A stretch of 64,000 nt of DNA from Linnemannia schmuckeri (taxonomy: Eukaryota; Mortierellomycota; Mortierellomycetes; Mortierellales; Mortierellaceae). The translations under genes and the position numbers were made by a program. The DNA is taken from positions 1,178,001-1,242,000 of the forward strand of contig JANATG010000013.1 of assembly GCA_029449235.1 (NCBI GenBank), given 5' to 3'. Below are positions 35,388 through 48,301 of the stretch, piece after piece; the first letter of the stretch is position 1; the number at the start of each line of letters is the position of its first letter. The notes under the pieces are model-generated. The model was given only the letters and a program-made list of their open reading frames with translations. It did no database searches and was not told where the DNA came from.

Positions 35388-36300
35388 GCAAATACACAAC
35401 TCAACGCGAGTGTGATAAAAGAGGACGACGACACGCGTACCATGGTCAATTGAGGTAAGGCTTCAAGACGTTGAAGTGTGAGTGGCTGAGAAAAAGGGAA
35501 GGTGGAAGGCAAGGACAAGGAGCCCCGAGCGATGAAAAAAACGCATGGGTGCATGCGAACTTAACAATCCCATTGGTCTTCTAGACTGAAGAGGAAAAAG
35601 GCAATAACAACCAAAGAGCAAACCAGGTGATGATGAGGAGTTGTGGGTCATGACGCGCCCTGCGTACTGTGTACGAAGAAAAAAAAAGTAATAATAATAA
35701 AAAGGGCCCAAAAGTCCATAGAGTTGCCCATAGCTCAATTGCTTTGCCTTAATGAAGTTGATGTAAGCGAAAGGAAGAAGAGCAGCAATTCATATTGGGC
35801 CTAGTACTCTTCAGATACGATAAACAGCGCACAAGCAAACAAGCGGACGAATCATAAAAATTATTCGATGGAAAAAAAAAATGATGCAATGCGCACCATG
35901 CACCCTCACCTTTTCCTATTCCTTTGGACCAACCCTCCCTCTATCACTTTCTACCCTTCCTTCTTCTCTCTCTCATACATAAACACATACACTACATAGG
36001 AAATGGGATGAGATGGACCCTCTATGGTTTTCTAACCGCTTTATTTGTATTATATTTTACCCGCGTTCTATTTCTGCTTGTTCCCCTTGCCTTTTCTCCC
36101 CCAATCGATGATGCACCTGGGCCCTGCCAATTTCTTTTCTAATCTCATAAAATTTTCGTACATGTCTTGTACGTACAAGACATACTCATGGTCGCGTTCA
36201 TGTCTCCAAATTTCCCATTCCCACTTCCTCCTCTCCTTTGCCTCTTTCTTTCAGTCCCGACCGACTAAAAGCAATAACGAACGATACAGTATTCTTCCGT

Positions 36301-36332
36301 GCCCTGCCCTGCCCTGCCCTACCCTGCCCTGC
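36301..36332. repeat. (CCCTG)n short tandem repeat
   Basis: Six near-perfect CCCTG units in an intergenic region; one unit reads CCCTA. Confidence 0.85.
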
Positions 36333-38496
36333 ACTTTCGCGTCTCCATCCCCTAACTTTTTGCATGAAAGTAACGATACGATGTGCGAGAAAAGAAAAAG
36401 ATCTCATAAAAAGGAGAGTGCGCATGTCAAAAACAAGTTTGGTACATACGTGCGTGTCGTTGTTCTAAAGCCAGCCCTATTCCCCACCTTGCTCTTCTCG
36501 CTCTCGCTCGTTCCTCCTCCTTTTTTCGTCTCTCTCCTCTCTCTCCCCTTGCATGTTCTATCGTCTCTTCTCGTCCTTTTCTTCACCGAATAGACCTTCC
36601 ATCGGTTGTATGCATGAGGCAATAGCCTGCTCCCCCAAAAACAAAAAAAATACAGGCGCACAACCCGAGAGGACAAGCCCAACCACACCACATTCTCCTC
36701 CCGCGGACCTCTTATCTACCACCTCTTCCTTCGTCCTTTCTTCTGCTGAACAACGCCATGTCCTCCGCCAAATGCGCCATGCCACCCATTGGATTGCGAT
36801 ATTCATAAAGGACCTTGCGTATTGTCCTCCCCACCCTCTTCTATCATATTCCATCTTCCACAATACTCACTCGACTGACTGTCGTAGCAATTGAGCTTGC
36901 CCCCCTTCCCCTGCATAACTTTCCTCCTTATTGTTGTTGGTTGGCTGGTTACCGGGTGGTTGCAAGGTAGGCAGGCAGGCGCTTTCCGTCCGTCTAATTG
37001 AGTGTTTTAGTTGAGCCAAGTTTTGCGAAAGAGCGAAGAAATGAATGAATTTCTGGATCCTTGACCTCTAGGCCTTAACCCTTAGCTTTCATTAATCCCG
37101 TTTTTCCTTTTGCTTTTCATTTCTAGCTTTTCATGATCGCTTTTCATGATCACCTCTTGCTTTCTATTTGACAACCGGAATGCGTTTTAAGCTTATCAAT
37201 TCCTTTGTACCTTTGGCGCCTATAGCATCCAATAGAATACATTGGAAATGGACTAGCGAAAACGGAAAAGCGAAAGCAAAAAAAAAAAAAAGCCAGAAAC
37301 CAAAAACGAGAGGCCAGAAAGCAAGGAGCAAGAAAGCGAAAAGTCAGGAACCAGGACCAGAAAGCGAAAAGGGCCTTATTGTAGGCTGCCAGTTAGCAGA
37401 GGAAGGAAGGCATCCTGCAATTGGATGCTTAGTCGAGTCTGGTTCAATTCGAGTCCTGGAAAATACAAGGAGTCAGGAGATACGGATCTTGGACCTATAG
37501 GTCTATCTGGTCTTGCGTGTTCTTTCTGCAGCAGCGGTGGTGATATTATTTCTTTTTTTTTTTTTTTTGGTGCCGTTGAGTACTTTTGAGGTTTTGGGCG
37601 ATTACTCTGCCTCTGGGTCTCAACTGGCTTCTGTGCACGGCCGAGATAATAAACAGGACAAAACAAGGGACAGCTTGAGATAAGACAGGGCGAAAGAGAG
37701 GAAGAGGGGACGGGCAATAAGTAACAGCAACAGGTGAATAACCCATCCTGCTTCGGCACTCTCTCTCTCACTGTCAGTGCGTTTTTTGCTTATCAAATTG
37801 CAATTTATCACAGCGCCCTCTTTGTTATTTCTCTGAGAGCACGCAAAAATAGGAGACTGAATATGGTTAAATCTTACTACTTTTCAAGCATCGTAGAAAC
37901 GTACCACTACTGATTACAGCAAGTCCTTGGGCTCATCGATGACACCTCATCGTCATTGAACTATTCAACAATGCCTTCCAGTAGCCAGAACCACATCCAT
38001 GACGCGCACACATTTGCAAAAGCATAGACCAAGGCTTTGACCATAACTCATCAAATAAGCAAAATTGATAATCAAAAAGATTTTTTTCGGGCGATAAAAG
38101 TACAGTGTATTGTGTTGAACAATGGGTTTGTGTGTGAGATGTGGGTAAAAAAGAATGAAACAAGAAAAAAGTCTACATACAAAGGGTTGATTGAAAAAAA
38201 AGGATGAACATCGCTTGTAAAGGATGATGTGTTGCTGTGAGATGGTTTTAAAGAATTGTTAAAAAAGAGAAAAGGGCAAAAAACAGGAAATGGGTTGAAC
38301 CACCTGTTGAGTTTGACAATTTTGAAAGAAAAAAGGATGTTCATGATGATGATAAGATATCCCCTCCCAATCGCTTCATTGCATTATTATAGATGCAGCA
38401 TTGGCGCAAGAAACCCGGTTCCATCGTTCCAGTAAAGAAAGATATCGCGGTCCTTGTTGTCGTGCTGCACGCCTTTTTTTTCCTTGATTACACTCT

Positions 38497-40295
38497 TTAG
38501 AACTTGAGCTCGCGGGGCTGCTCCCTGTTGATTATAAAGGAAGAGAGAAAGGAGATACATTAACAACTGTAATTGACACCACAGATGAACACTCATGAAC
38601 TGAACGGGCAATTAAGAAAAGAAACGTACCAGGAGAACTCATCACGACCGAAGTGACCGTAGCAGGCGGTCTTGGTGTAGATGGGCTTGAAGAGATCCAA
38701 CTCCTTGACGATGACACCGGGGCGGAGATCGAAGTTCTTCTTGACGATGGCGAGGATCTCGGCATCGGACTTGGTGCCGGTACCGTAGGTGTCGACAAAG
38801 ATGGAGGTGGGCTCGGCAACACCGATGGCGTACGAGAGCTGGACGAGGGCACGGCGGGCGAGGCCAGCGGCGACGATGGACTTGGCGATCCAGCGACCGG
38901 TGTAGGCAGCAGAGCGATCGACCTTGGACCAATCCTTACCAGAGAAAGCTCCACTGTTGAATGAATGGGGAAAAGGGAAAGCAGGATGGTTAGAGTCACG
39001 TGCAAGAAAAAATAATTATCGGATGAAATTTGTTGACATTCCACCTGCATGTGGGTGTATGCGCATGCGAGCAATTGAAAAAGGCGTGAAAAAAAGCAAA
39101 GAAACGTACCCTCCGTGAGCACCGTGACCACCGTAGGTGTCGACGATAATCTTACGTCCAGTGACACCGGCATCACCCTGGGGACCACCGATGACGAACT
39201 TGCCAGAGGGCTGGAGGTGGTACTTGGTGTTAGCATCGAGGTACTTGGCGGGGATAACCTTGTCAATGACCTCCTCCTTGAGGGCCTTGCGGAGGGTCTC
39301 GTTGTCGACATCAGCAGAGTGCTGGACAGAGATGACGACGGTGTCGACGCGGATAGGGACAAGAGCACCACCCTCGTTCTTGTACTCAATGGTGACTTGG
39401 GTCTTCGAGTCAGGGCGGAGGTAGGGGAGGGTGCCGTCACGGCGACCGTCGGCCATCTTCTTGTTCAACTTGTGGGACAAGATGAGGGTCAAGGGCATGA
39501 GCTCGGGGGTCTCGTCGGTGGCGTAACCGAACATGATACCCTGGTCACCGGCTCCAATGTCCTCAACGTTGAAGCTCTTCTGGACCAAACCCTGGTAGAT
39601 ATCGGGAGACTGCTGCTCGATGGCGACGAGAACGTTGCAGGTCTTGTAGTCGAAACCCTTGGCGGAGTCATCGTAACCGATGTTCTTGACGGTCTCACGG
39701 ATGATCTTCTGGTAGTCAAGGGTGGCCTTGGTGGTGATCTCTCCGAGGACCATGATCATACCGGTCTTGGCGGCGGTCTCGCAAGCAACCTTGGACATGG
39801 GGTCCTGAGCCAAGCAGGCATCGAGAATGGCATCGGAGACCTGATCGCAGATCTTGTCTATTAGGCGAGGTATGAGAAGATTTTTTCTTGGTCAGTTTAC
39901 AAAAGTCGATCTGGCTAATCAAGTTTATTGTGATCACTGAGGGATGATGGAAGGGAGAAGGGCGTGAGTCACGAATCAACTCCTGATTCGTGCTCATCCT
40001 CCTTTTTTTTCCTTTTCTTCGCAAGGTGAACAATGCACTGTGTTCGTCGTCCTTGTGGCGGTTGGTTGTTATTTGTTGTAGTTGTTGCTGTGGTGGTGGA
40101 GGAGAGGTTGCTTGGATGTGTTGTTGCATATGTAAGGTTGTCTCCGCTCAATTGCCGTGTACAGTTGCTATGTATTCCCATTGACATATGAAATAATAAC
40201 AACGACGAATAGGAATAACGTTGATGATAGCAAAGAGACATACCGGGGTGGCCCTCGCCGACGGACTCGGAGGTGAAAAGGAAGGTGTTGGACAT
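38497..40295 (-). CDS. S-adenosylmethionine synthetase (methionine adenosyltransferase)
   Basis: Four exons: 40295-40244, 39857-39110, 38953-38630, 38524-38497; 1,152 nt, 383 residues, the usual size. The enzyme makes S-adenosylmethionine from methionine and ATP in the cytosol, with Mg2+ and K+. Seen: FTSESVGEGHP then DKICDQVSDAILD split by intron 1, GEITTKA, the hexapeptide region GAGDQGIMFGYATDE, GGPQGDAGVTGRKIIVDTYGG, and the P-loop-like GGGAFSGKDWSKVDRSAAY, which spans intron 2. The last exon has only 28 nt and encodes QPRELKF after the shared Trp-Glu. All active-site blocks are intact. A TATA box lies about 100 bases upstream. High C-ending codon bias suggests strong expression. Confidence 0.97.
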
Positions 40296-40395
40296 GTCTG
40301 ATGAAGGTTGGGTGGAGTGAAGAAGGGGAGATGAGGAGATGTGAAGAAGAAAAAGAGAAAAGAAGAAAAAAATAATTAGCACGGCGGTCCGCCTT

Positions 40396-40404
40396 CTTTT
40401 ATAT
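40396..40404 (-). promoter_or_regulatory. TATA box of the SAM synthetase gene
   Basis: ATATAAAAG on the minus strand, about 100 bases upstream of the ATG at 40295. Confidence 0.5.
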
Positions 40405-41300
40405 TGAAATTTTCAAGTCGAATGCCAAAGAACTTTTTTTCGTTTGTTTTTTTTTTTCACTCTGACTTTTTTTTTCATTCTCCCCCAACCCTTTTCTCGC
40501 TTTTCTTTTTGGTTCTTGCTCTTCTCTCCTTGGTGCAATTGAGTCGATGGCGAACGATGTACAATTGCCTTGTGCCATTATCATCTTGACTGACCATCCG
40601 CATTCACATCGCCTTTTATTCAGTCTTATCCCTATATTTCTCTCACTTCTTTACTTACTCTTTCTTTTTTCTTCTCTTCTCTTTTTCCTTTTCTTTTCTC
40701 CATTCTCCGCTTGGCATATATAATTGACATGCCTAATCGAGAAGGAGCTGGGGATCAAGAGAAAGAAAAAGATCCTTCCACGTTAGCCTCCTAATATTTT
40801 CACACTCATATGGATTTGTTATCAAATCATCGCACGCTCTCATCACACAATTCACCTTCAATTTCGAACCGACCGTCGGCCCTTTCCTTTTTTTCTCATT
40901 TTCCATACTCTGAGATCCACGAGGAGAAGGCACCACTCTTGACTCCAGCTGGTCTTGAATCTTTTTCCCTCTCCTACTCCTCGCTACCTTCACAACTCCT
41001 CCTCATCCTTGTATCATTCACTTGCAAGATGGCTGCATCCTCGCTTGCGTCTTTTCATGATCCTGTCCCATGAACCGCTTGTTATTTACACGTTGTGTTT
41101 ACCATTGGGACCATGCTTTTATTCGTCTTGATCTCTTGTGACATGGTGTTGGATCAAATGCCATTAGCGCGTCAGAGTCCATGAAATGACAAATATTCGT
41201 CTGTTTCCTTTTGCCTTCCGTGTACTCTGGTTGCTCTGGCATTTTGCCTGGGTCTCCTCTTTCCCCCTTCTTTTCATCTTCACTTTCCCAGTTCACCCCC

Positions 41301-41324
41301 CTCTCTCTCTCTCTCTCTCTCTCT
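41301..41324. repeat. (CT)12 microsatellite
   Basis: Perfect CT dinucleotide run in intergenic DNA. Confidence 0.9.
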
Positions 41325-43806
41325 TTCTTTCTCTTTTCTTTCCATTTTTTCGCCCCTGGGTGTTGGTGTTTCCATCTTCGATTCGTGCATCTTGATTATT
41401 GAAAATTGAATACAGGACCAAAGGCAAGTCAGTCTCAACCATATCTGTTCGTGCTTCCCTCCTCCTCCTCTTCTTGCTCCTATCCGACTCTCAATCCACA
41501 ATCCAAGTAGTATAACCAAATAAAAACAAAGCAGTTGTCCAGAGTTCAGGCACGCACCGGCAAAAAAAAAAAAGTTTTTTTTCCTTTACATTTCCTCGTG
41601 GAAGTGTGCTTTTTTTTTTTCCAGTGTGTCTTGTTATCTCTCCAACCTGCATCTCCTTGAACCCTTTTCCGTACCTCTTTCAGGCGCCAGAACACCTTTT
41701 CTCTCTCATTCTTTTGATTCCCCACCAACTTTTTGATCCAACCAAACCCTATTTTTGAAACGTATCAATATTTTTAAGAGTCCGCAAAGAGAAAAAGCAG
41801 TCGCGACTGGCCAGTCCGAGCAAAGGGATCCCTGTCCGAGCCAGCCAATAAAAGCATCCGTACGGCACGACATCACCCTTCTTGTAGACTTACATGGGAT
41901 TAGCACGAGGAGGGCATTGGCACGCCATTGATCAGTGAGGCTGGTTCGAACAATAAATAACAGCCTCGTCTAGAAACAACAAGGATCCAGGAACGAAGCA
42001 ATTGAAAGGTGTGAGAGGGCAAAAGGAAAGGTACTTTAAACAAATAATTAGTATAAGCATCTAGAAAACCAAGGAGTCCAGGAAAGAGAAAAAGATAACC
42101 GTGGTTGCCTTACTTGCACCTTGCGTTTTTGTGCTTTGCGCTGGTGCAGTTTAACCCGTGGGAAAGAAAAGTGTCAAAATGCATGCTTGTGCACTAAAAA
42201 ATGTACCTTTTCCTTACTTTTTCCTCTTTTTACCTTCTCTCCCTATGCGGAGGCAATCAAGGAGTGAATATGGGCCAGATCGATCTTTTCTACCAGAAAA
42301 ACAGGGGATGGATTTTTGATATCGCAAATCAGATCCGCCACCCACACACAAAAGTACAATAATTGGAGCGTGAAAATCTGTGTGTCATGTCTCTCATTCA
42401 TCCATCCCTTCCCTTCTCCCCCATTCAAAAAAGCACATTCACCCACGCAGAAGGGCTCTCTCCCTCTCCCCCACTTCAACTGCAATTAAGTGCCCGAGAC
42501 GTGTAACGAAAGAACGTTAGGTTTCTGGCCCTGCGTTTATTTCTTCTACACCCTTCCTTCTATTCTTTGCTCTCTTTTACCTCTCTGTTCTTATTTTGCG
42601 TGTTTAAACATGTTAACACGCAACAACAAAGAACAAACCACTTTCATCACCACCATGACCCTCACTTACTTTTCTCGCTCGCGCACCCCAACAAATTATT
42701 AGTGTTGGTGTTACCATCGAAAAACCAACTATCCCAACGGTCCCTTGTAAACAAGCATATGAAAAGTAATCACTCATCAGAAAATGGGGAAAGGGGAAGA
42801 GCGACAACGAGGAGCAACGCAGTGATTCAGCTGGCGCCTGATGGCGCCATGGCTTGATGGCTTTTGTACATGAAAATAAGCGCAGTTGGGGTAACGAAGG
42901 AGTGTGAAGATCATCCTAGAAAGCGAGAGAGCTTAGTAGTACCATCCCCATGCCATCTCTCCCTCGTCTCGTCATCAATAGACCCTCTCATGCCTTCTTC
43001 CCTCTGCCCTTCCTCTCTCTTTCCTTCCTTCACCCCCTTTAACAGTTAAAACCCATAACGTCGAAATCCGCCCAAAGAATGGTGTCATTTTGCTCCTTCT
43101 TTTTCCACTTTGCTACTTTTTTCACTCCCGCTACAATCCCGTTTGTTGTTTATATCTGCGGGTTTCAAATTGACTGGTTTTTCCATTCCCCGATAATGGA
43201 TCATCTCTTCACTTGTTTGTTGGCATGGCTGCGACTGGTATCCGTTTTACGATTTGCAATTGACGAATTGCTTTTTTGTGTTTGTTGTACGCCGTCTGCT
43301 GCTGTTGTTGTTGTGATTCCCAGAAGGCTGGAGGGCAAGATATATCTGATAATCATATTTTTCAGCCAGTGAGACGCCCAGATTTTTCCTCTTCTTTTCA
43401 TGGACAAATATCACCGTTCTGCGTTGCTGCCAGTCCAGTCTGTGCGCTCTCCTGAATGCACAGGTCCAGATGTCCGTTTTGCACAAATAGAGATCAAGAA
43501 ACCAAAAGAATGATCCTCGGCGTGGTACAATTGCTTTTTGCTGGTCCAGTTGCTGTGTGTTTGTGTACTTCTACCCTTTTGTCGCTTTGTCGTTTTTGTA
43601 CTCATCTTTTTTATTCTCCGGGTAAAAGAAAAATGATATGAACCAGCCCCGCCTTGTCTCCCTTGCCGGCTTCCGGTTCTCCCCTTGCTACCCAGCGATC
43701 ATCTGCATTCTGCAGTGCGATCCAAAGCCTAGACTTTCACACACGCACACATGCATCCCAAAATAACGTGGAAAGTACATATACCGACTTTTATTCATCT
43801 TGCGTA

Positions 43807-45838
43807 TTAAGGAGTCACCGTCGTTGGTACCGTAGGTGCAGTAGTTGAAGGATTAGTCTTGCGGGTGATCATCTCAATCATCTGTTTGCCAATAACAGCA
43901 GCTTCGCCAAACCGACTCTTAAAGAACTGAGCAGTGTCCTCGAAGCGAACTCGGTAGCCCTCCATGTTACCCAACGCAATGCACTCTTGCCATCCACGAG
44001 CAGACATCATAAACTCCATATCATCCTCACGGATCTCCTTCTCGTACAACGCTGCCTGCATGGCATCTTGCAAAAAGTCTTCGTTCAAGAACAAGTACTC
44101 TGAGATTCCACTGTTTCATTGTTGTAATATATGATAGGAGGAGGTGAATTACGTGAGTAAAGTGATCCGTTTGTTTCGGGAACAAAAAAAAACCACAAGA
44201 ACAACATCAACGAGAGGGAACGAGATAAACTTACAGCCAGAAGCGGAAGAGCGGGGTTTGACAGACCATATGGGAGTAAGGGTTCATCTTTAGCTGGTAC
44301 CAACAGTCGACCATCGCCAACAACGACAGATGCGAATTGGGTTTACGCTTGTCCTTGGGCACACTTCCCAGAGAGTACTGATCTAGCAGATTATCCGACA
44401 GCAAGATCTGTTCCCGATCGCCACGATTACCAAACACAAACTCTCCTGCCTATTTAATTTTCGTCAACCAAATTTGCATTTTAACAAGGAATGTCAGGTT
44501 AGTAGTTTCTCTTTTCAAATACATTTTGATCATCCAAATGAACCAAAAGTGACAAATGGGACTTACAGCGCGAATGCGAGCAACAAACTCGGCTTCCTTC
44601 TCTTGGATCATGAGTTTGAAAAGAGCGGCGACAGAGAGCGAGTACTGTTTGACCTGAGCCTTAGCCGATGGGTTCAAGATTGCCAACCCAGCGTAGACTA
44701 TGAAGCGTGAGAAAAAGACAGCGTTAGTCTCCAGAACATGACCGGAGAATAAGCAATGCCTTCCAAGGCGGATCAAATTCATAATAGGTCACAATGCCTT
44801 ACCGTGCCACTTGTTGGAGAGGATACGCATGGTCATGTTCACCTTCACGTTCTCAATGCCTCCAGTATAGGTCGGGTCAAACCACTATATCATCAATGAA
44901 ATAAAACAATCATCAGTCAGCAATGTACTGAGAATCATAGTCCCTTTCTGAATCTTCCAACAGCATCCTAAAGTTGCCTTACCGGAAAACTGTCCTGATG
45001 CTTCCAGGTGGTTCCCATGCTCAGGAAGGCCATATGAGTAACGGCCTGGGTATCCGCTGTAATCCGGTCATGCTCCTTGTACGACAAGTGTGCAATCTCA
45101 CTCTCAAAGCAACTCAAGATTCTCTCAACCAGAGCCAAAGTCTCAGCGGTTCCCTTGTGGTTAATGATGACCAATGGTTGTCCTTTCGAGGAGACAGTCG
45201 GTCCATGCATAGAGTGACAGGTGATGATATAGACATCCTCGGGCAAGTGCTTCTCGAAGGCTGCAATCTCTGGTGCCTTGACCGATGTCTGTCCCGCTAC
45301 AATCGCTCCAATCTTTGTCGCTATTCGTCAGTTGAGGTAAAGCGTTAATGTTATAGTCCTGAAAATAACCCGTAAGTAACAGCAAAAACAAGACATTCAC
45401 AGCAAACTTACAAGGACCATAGGTGGCAACGACAGAGTCGATAAACTCCGCAGGGACAGAGTACAAGATCCAATCACTCTGACGCGAGACCAAATGCCCA
45501 TCCTTCATGACGCGAATCCCTGTTCCTGCAAACTCCTCGCGTAGTGCCTCGTACTTGTTCGGCATATCGCACACATTCACGCTATGCACGTTGACATCAA
45601 TAGAGATCAGGATATTGTCAATTGTTGTTGGGCGTGATTTGATCCAGATAAACAAAAAAAACGCGCAGGTGCAGACAACAAGCTCACGTGAAGAACCATA
45701 CTTCTTCCAACCGGCGGCAGAAAGGGTCCTGGCATAGAGTTTTCCCATGTCTCCCATTCCGATGATTCCTAGCTGGATGGATTCCATTTCAACGATGGTC
45801 TCCTCCTGTGTGATGTTGCTCTTGTTGCTGTTGGACAT
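43807..45838 (-). CDS. TYR1: Prephenate dehydrogenase
   Basis: Seven exons: 45838-45702, 45581-45412, 45320-44983, 44884-44803, 44697-44567, 44449-44235, 44110-43807; 1,377 nt, 458 residues, similar to yeast Tyr1. It converts prephenate to 4-hydroxyphenylpyruvate with NADP+ in tyrosine synthesis. Seen: the Rossmann glycine motif LGIIGMGDMGKLYARTL, NVCDMPNKYEALREEF, VPAEFIDSVVATYGP, GAIVAGQTSVKAPEI, and the conserved active-site block VYIITCHSMHGPTVSSKGQP. The helical second domain follows: HDRITADTQAVTHMAFLSMG, NKWHVYAGLAILNPSAK, SEYLFLNEDFLQDAM. All junctions are GT-AG and in frame. The Thr/Pro C-terminal tail is short. A TATA-like element lies at 46136-46145, about 300 bases upstream, so a 5' UTR of some length is likely. 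Confidence 0.95.
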
Positions 45839-46824
45839 CTTTTTAGCGTTGTTATTGTGGAAACTTTAAAAAGTATTCTCCGAGACGTGCTCTGACTTGA
45901 CTGAGAAAAGGACGCGTGCGGGTTGCGAGAAGGGGTTGGCAGTTGTCCTTGAGAATGTGCGGTACAGTTAGTTGCTGCTTCCTGTTCCTGTTGAGTGTTC
46001 CCTTGAGTCGAGCGAGGAGAGTCTTGGGAAGTTGAGGATGAGTTTGGTGAGTAAGAAAGTTGATTCGACTGGTTGATGGGTACTGAGGAAAAAGAAGTGA
46101 GTATGTGAGCCGTGACTGTTCGCACTGAGTCACTCGCTTTTTATGCCCTGACTCTTTACTTTTTGTGCACGCCCCTACTACGAAACAGGTTTACGAACCA
46201 TGTTTAACCTATGCATAGGACCAAAACCAGGAATGCTAACAAGGACAAAAAACCTATTGTATTGTCCTGCACCTTGCCCAGCAGGTACTGTAGCGTGTAT
46301 GCTCACTTGGCCTGCTGTATATCCGTACCTGCTGAACCAAAGATGAACATAAGCAACATCAGAAAAAGGCTTGAGGCAACAAAAGCCGAATTGTGGCTCC
46401 AAGGCAACTATCCAGGACTCTGTCTACAGTACCTCTCCACACCGCGCTTGACGAGCATAAATGCATGGTTATGCTTTCTCGTAGCACTGCAAAGACTATC
46501 ACATCAACACCAATAACAAAAATAACTATCCTTTGTTTTTAGATCACTTCTCTCACCTTCGTTCCTTCCTTTCTTTCTTTCTTTCTTTCTTCCTTCCTTT
46601 CTTTCTTCCTACTCTCCCTTTCATGCGCTACCACCACCACTATAACAACGCCTCTCCAACTCTCTGACAGGACACATCTCTGCCGATTCTCTTTGTTGCC
46701 TCCTCCGCCAGACGCAACAGCAACATAGTATCACGCCAACATCACCACCTCAGCACAACGCAACGCCACTAAACCAACGCTAACACCTCAACCTCGGTCT
46801 CACGAGCACAAAAGGCAGCCAGTC
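45839..46824. other. Divergent promoter between prephenate dehydrogenase and the next + gene
   Basis: Contains a minus-strand GGCATAAAAAGC (near 46136-46147) and a + strand pyrimidine-rich leader with (TTTC)n repeats at about 46570-46605. No further gene supported. Confidence 0.5.
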
Positions 46825-47951
46825 ATGACGATCCAAGGAGTCTACCTCGAGCCCGTCTCGATCCACTCGGACGAGTTCAAGGACTTCGGGGTGCGCTTCC
46901 GGCACAAGTTGGTGTCTCTGTATGAGATCAACTATGCCGAGCTGGTCCGCGGGTACTTAGGTGATGCAACAGAGTGGGATGTTACCGCTTATTATCATGG
47001 CACCTGGCACTGTGGATGTGTCGATCAAAGGATCTACAACGATCAGAACTCCAGAATCAACGTCCACGATTGGTGCTCGAGCATGAGCTGCAGCACCAAG
47101 GGGATCATGGCCTCTGGTCACCTCCGCACCAAGTTGACTGCCTTGGAAGGTACAGCTAGTGTGTTGTTATTAGATTGCGGTAATAACGAAAGAAATGTGT
47201 TCATGATATTTAGCTTTAACTACTATGCTTCATTGCCTGTTCTGCTAGGTCACTTTTTCTCTCCTGTTGTTGACATTGCCAAGTCCTTTGCACAAAGTCG
47301 AAGGTTGTTGGGTGCGGTCTCTCCACACTTGAGCATTTTTGTGTGCATTGCGAGACACATTCAAAGCAGCTCCAAGGGCGCCCACTACTATTATGTTCAA
47401 AACGATTGTGTAAGTATACTAATAGGGCTAGCTATGTCGTCGTTTGTCGTCAGTCTCTCTTTGCGACAGATATGATTCCTTTGTTGATATTATGGGCAGC
47501 TAACCTCAACTTGTTTGTTCGCATGATGCGTTCAATAGGAGATTCTCCCCGTCTTTCTTGCGATCGTCCGCGTCTGAGAGCATACAAGGACACCCTGACC
47601 TCGAAAAGGGTTTTCTCTCTTCCCCCTCTCTCTCTTGTTTCTGTGACTTGATGACGACCTGGACGACATTGACCTACAATTTGCGCACGACTTGATAACA
47701 ACTTTGTCCCCATACTTTTGCAGTACACTTTTCCTTCTCAGGACCATCGTCCGTTCGCTGCAACTACTCGACATAAATCGACTTTCAATTATTGGATGCG
47801 CCTCTTCAAAATGAACTATTGCAAGGACTGCCTAGCTGCTGAGACTGTGTACAATAAAGAGAACATCCTTTTGACAGTGTTTTGGCCATGTTTTGTATTC
47901 TGTCGTTATCCCTATCTCGCAGACACTCTTTTTCATTCAACTCTGCGTTGA
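46825..47951 (+). CDS. Unrecognised Cys/His-rich protein, faintly ADP-ribosyltransferase-like
   Basis: Three exons, 46825-47149, 47249-47409, 47724-47951; 714 nt, 237 residues, frame preserved. Start: first ATG after a long pyrimidine-rich leader. Seen: YYHGTWHCGCVDQRIYNDQN, then HDWCSSMSCSTKGIMASGH (four Cys and three His in about 45 residues, possibly a metal site), then GHFFSPVVDIAKSFAQSRRL, and YYYVQNDCYTFPSQ. The order HGT, GHFFSPVVDIAKSFA and ending Y.FPSQ loosely recalls the PARP/ART fold (His-Gly-Thr nicotinamide site; FG.GiYfs...skA). The key catalytic Glu cannot be placed. The third exon could end earlier than 47951. No family is certain; a diverged ADP-ribosyltransferase or a fungal-specific zinc protein are the options. 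Confidence 0.6.
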
Positions 47952-48301
47952 CGTCTTGCTTTTATAGATCAGTCAAGAAAGATCGCCCCTGTAGTGCTAG
48001 TGATGTGCAAGGCCAATTTTTTGATGGAAAGTGATTGACAAGCTACTGAATGCATGAGAACGAGGTTGTGAGCACGATCATTGGGGGACAAGGAAGTAAG
48101 CTCGCCTTTGAGCGCTGACATGATGCTTTCAAAAGTTATCACCATTAAGTTTCAAGTCACTACCCTAATGTATGAAGAAATACGATCATGTAGTGCATAC
48201 CCACAACGCTCACATCAAGTTAAGTTTATATGTTTGCTGATTCAATTTTTATTTTACATATGGTACAAAAAGGAAACGAGAAAGAAAGGGAAAAGATGTG
48301 T
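47952..48301. other. Convergent spacer
   Basis: 3' flanks of the Cys/His-rich gene and the pirin gene; nothing else seen. Confidence 0.5.

Larger units (their letters stand above)
35261..38496. other. Gene-free stretch with low-complexity repeats
   Basis: Contains the promoter of the second C2 gene (TATA-like at 35380-35387), a (CCCTG)n run at 36301-36332, short direct repeats of CTTTTCATGATC near 37125-37150, and purine-rich sequence. No gene supported on either strand. Confidence 0.5.
40296..43806. other. Long gene-free stretch
   Basis: Upstream region of SAM synthetase, then about 3 kb of pyrimidine-rich and AT-rich sequence with a (CT)n run at 41301-41324. Short ORFs on both strands have no family signal or splice partners. 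It ends at the 3' side of prephenate dehydrogenase. Confidence 0.5.

Noticed and set aside
36301..36332. CCCTG repeat considered as a telomere-like or CRISPR-like array
   Set aside because: Units are 5 bp without spacers and in an internal position; it is a simple microsatellite.
39115..39864. Long open frame antisense to SAM synthetase
   Set aside because: It is a mirror of the strongly C/G-ending codons of the real gene; no motif and no independent start context. The same holds for frames opposite the pirin (48230-49135), the C2/CBM gene (30428-31312) and EF3 (29426-29962).
41930..41960. GGTTCGAAC resembling a tRNA B box
   Set aside because: No A box or cloverleaf partner sequence upstream; a similar near-match at about 37440 also lacks the rest of a tRNA.
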